A stretch of 64,000 bases of DNA from G963665085 sp963665085. Lineage in GTDB: Bacteria; Bacteroidota; Bacteroidia; Bacteroidales; JAAAOM01. The DNA lies in NCBI GenBank assembly GCA_963665085.2, contig CAXXXS010000002.1, positions 620,001 to 684,000 of the forward strand, in the 5' to 3' direction. The notes beneath the pieces were generated by a model, which saw nothing but the letters and a program-made list of their open reading frames with translations, had not been told where the DNA came from and searched no databases. Positions 62,848 through 64,000 of the stretch are shown here, in pieces (positions within the stretch are counted from its first letter, which is position 1; each line of letters starts with the position of its first letter). Both the position numbers and the translations under genes were made by a program.

Positions 62848-63603
62848 TTATTTATCTATCCATTTTTTAAATTCTCTTACTTTGTCTTTACTCACAATTA
62901 AATCATAAATGGGTTTGTCGCTATTCAATTTAATTTTTAACCTGCTTGATGAATAGCTCAGTATATCTTTTATTTCATTAATATTAATAATGCTATTTCT
63001 ATTGATTCTAAAAAATTTATCCGGATTAATTATCTCCTGTAAATTATCAAGAGAATAATCAATGGCATAATCTTTTTCTGTCACTGTTCTTAGAAATGTA
63101 GCTCGTTCCAATATGTAAAAACAAGCAATCTCTTTGTCTGGTATAGATTTATAATTTTCTCCCACCTTAATCAGAAATCGGTTTTTATAACCTTTATTTA
63201 ATTTATTAAGTAGTTGCTTTATAACCTCATTATTTTTTGAAGCATTGTAATGAATGGTCCTAAATTTTTCGATAGCTTTCCGTAAATTGTTTTCTTCAAT
63301 GGGTTTTAACAAGTAATCTACGCTATTAACCTTAAATGCAGAGAGCATATATTCGTCATAAGCTGTAGTGAAAATTACAGGTATATCAATTTTCATTGTT
63401 TCAAACAATTCAAAACAGAGCCCGTCATCAAGCTGAATATCCATAAATATTAAGTCTGGGTTAGGATAGCCCTGAAACCAGTTTATTGTAGACTCTACAG
63501 ATTGAGTAACCCCGACAACATTAATGTCGGCATCAATTTTTTTTAAAATACTTATCAGGCCTTCAACTGCAGGATTCTCATTTTCTGTAATTAAAACATT
63601 CAT
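62848..63603 (-). CDS. LytTR-family response regulator
   Basis: A 251-residue response regulator. The receiver (1-120) has ITENENPAVEG, the phosphoacceptor in NPDLIFMDIQLDDGL (about 51-65) and the Lys in YLLKPIEENNL. The LytTR domain spans about 145-248 (FLIKVGENYKSIPDKEIACFYI, DKFFRINRNSIININEI). The stop of the kinase gene overlaps its start by 4 bases, so the pair forms one operon. Confidence 0.94.
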   Translation of the reverse strand: MNVLITENENPAVEGLISILKKIDADINVVGVTQSVESTINWFQGYPNPDLIFMDIQLDDGLCFELFETMKIDIPVIFTTAYDEYMLSAFKVNSVDYLLKPIEENNLRKAIEKFRTIHYNASKNNEVIKQLLNKLNKGYKNRFLIKVGENYKSIPDKEIACFYILERATFLRTVTEKDYAIDYSLDNLQEIINPDKFFRINRNSIININEIKDILSYSSSRLKIKLNSDKPIYDLIVSKDKVREFKKWIDK

Positions 63604-64000
63604 ACTATCAAAGGTACTTTAACAATAAAATTATCTTTCAATTCTGATATAATAATTTCTTTACCTGTTATCAATTTTACACGTTCTTTAAGTCCAATTT
63701 TTGTTGAAACAATTTGAGTGGCCATTTTTTGAATGTTATTGTGAACCACAATATATTTATCTTCCAGATAAATATGAATTTTCAATGGTTTTTCAGTAGT
63801 TGCCATATTGTGCTTAATGGCGTTTTCAACTAAGAGCTGTAAGGATACCGGTAGTATGTTATATTCATTTTCTTTGATATCAACGTTAAGCATTATTTTT
63901 CCTTCATTTCTTATTTGATGCATATAAAAATAATCCCTTATAAAGTCTACCTCCTCTTTCAATGAAACCTTTGTTTTCGCTGAATTTTCTAGTATATAAC
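63600..64000 (-). CDS. LytS/YehU-family sensor histidine kinase, C-terminal part (cut by the window end)
   Basis: Only the last 133 codons are in the window; the frame stays open through position 64000. VSLKEEVDFIRDYFYMHQIR belongs to the His_kinase domain, just after the phosphoacceptor region. PVSLQLLVENAIKHNM is the N-box of the HATPase domain. A short G-box region (STKIGLKERVKLITG) follows. The apparent TTG start at 63962 is not the real one. It is the partner of the response regulator at 62848-63603. Confidence 0.92.
   Translation of the reverse strand, partial: YILENSAKTKVSLKEEVDFIRDYFYMHQIRNEGKIMLNVDIKENEYNILPVSLQLLVENAIKHNMATTEKPLKIHIYLEDKYIVVHNNIQKMATQIVSTKIGLKERVKLITGKEIIISELKDNFIVKVPLIV

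Overview
The window is AT-rich chromosomal DNA from an anaerobic, fermentative member of the Bacteroidota (Bacteroidales/Marinilabiliales-like). The evidence is a Rho factor with a long disordered Arg/Asn/Asp/Glu-rich insert, promoters of the TTTG-N19-TAnnTTTG type before several genes (hup and purB are exact matches), LytTR two-component pairs, a GIN-domain lipoprotein, FucP-type sugar uptake, and three separate ferredoxin-dependent 2-oxoacid oxidoreductases (NifJ, IorAB, KorABCD). No plasmid, phage or CRISPR module is seen. All identifications come from reading motifs and remembered family sequences; no database search was possible.

Layout. 1-6.6 kb: housekeeping genes rho, nifJ, ruvX, def. 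6.63-8.30 kb: an intact IS1380-type insertion sequence with 13-bp ends and a TAAAC target duplication, inserted one codon before the stop of a small zinc-ribbon gene. 8.3-15.8 kb: a TetR-controlled efflux operon (tetR, tolC-like, HlyD-like, two ABC ATPases, two ABC-2 permeases) with two TTAACC-N4-GGTTAA operators and a 42-bp tandem repeat between the permease genes. 15.8-21 kb: small secreted or regulatory genes, a WYL regulator and a chemoreceptor. 21-36.7 kb: the notable region, described below. 37-48 kb: two paralogous PLP aminotransferases, a ROK kinase with a sugar MFS transporter, the kor operon, a GIN/PagL-like surface pair. 48.9-64 kb: htpG, a LytTR regulator, trmH-like, hup, tRNA-Ser(UGA), purB, an NfeD protein, lipid-linked sugar genes, a repeat-protein pair, and a LytTR/LytS pair that runs off the end.

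The operon at about 22.2-36.65 kb (all + strand, tightly spaced, closed by a strong terminator, preceded by an AraC-type regulator) reads as a nearly complete anaerobic flavonoid and phloroglucinol degradation pathway. It holds a flavodoxin-fold flavoprotein resembling flavone ene-reductases, a protein strikingly like the unusual bacterial chalcone isomerase of Eubacterium ramulus, a compact PhlG/phloretin-hydrolase-type C-C hydrolase, an SDR (candidate phloroglucinol reductase), a PF04199 cyclase-family hydrolase (candidate dihydrophloroglucinol cyclohydrolase), a 3-hydroxyacid dehydrogenase (candidate 3-hydroxy-5-oxohexanoate dehydrogenase), a BKACE enzyme (candidate triacetate acetoacetate-lyase), a two-subunit 3-oxoacid CoA-transferase and a thiolase. 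buk, ptb and iorAB at its head supply acyl-phosphate ATP formation and ferredoxin-linked acyl-CoA formation. Each family call is well supported; the assembled pathway is inference, and one step (reduction of chalcone to dihydrochalcone by an Old-Yellow-type enoate reductase) has no obvious gene in the window.
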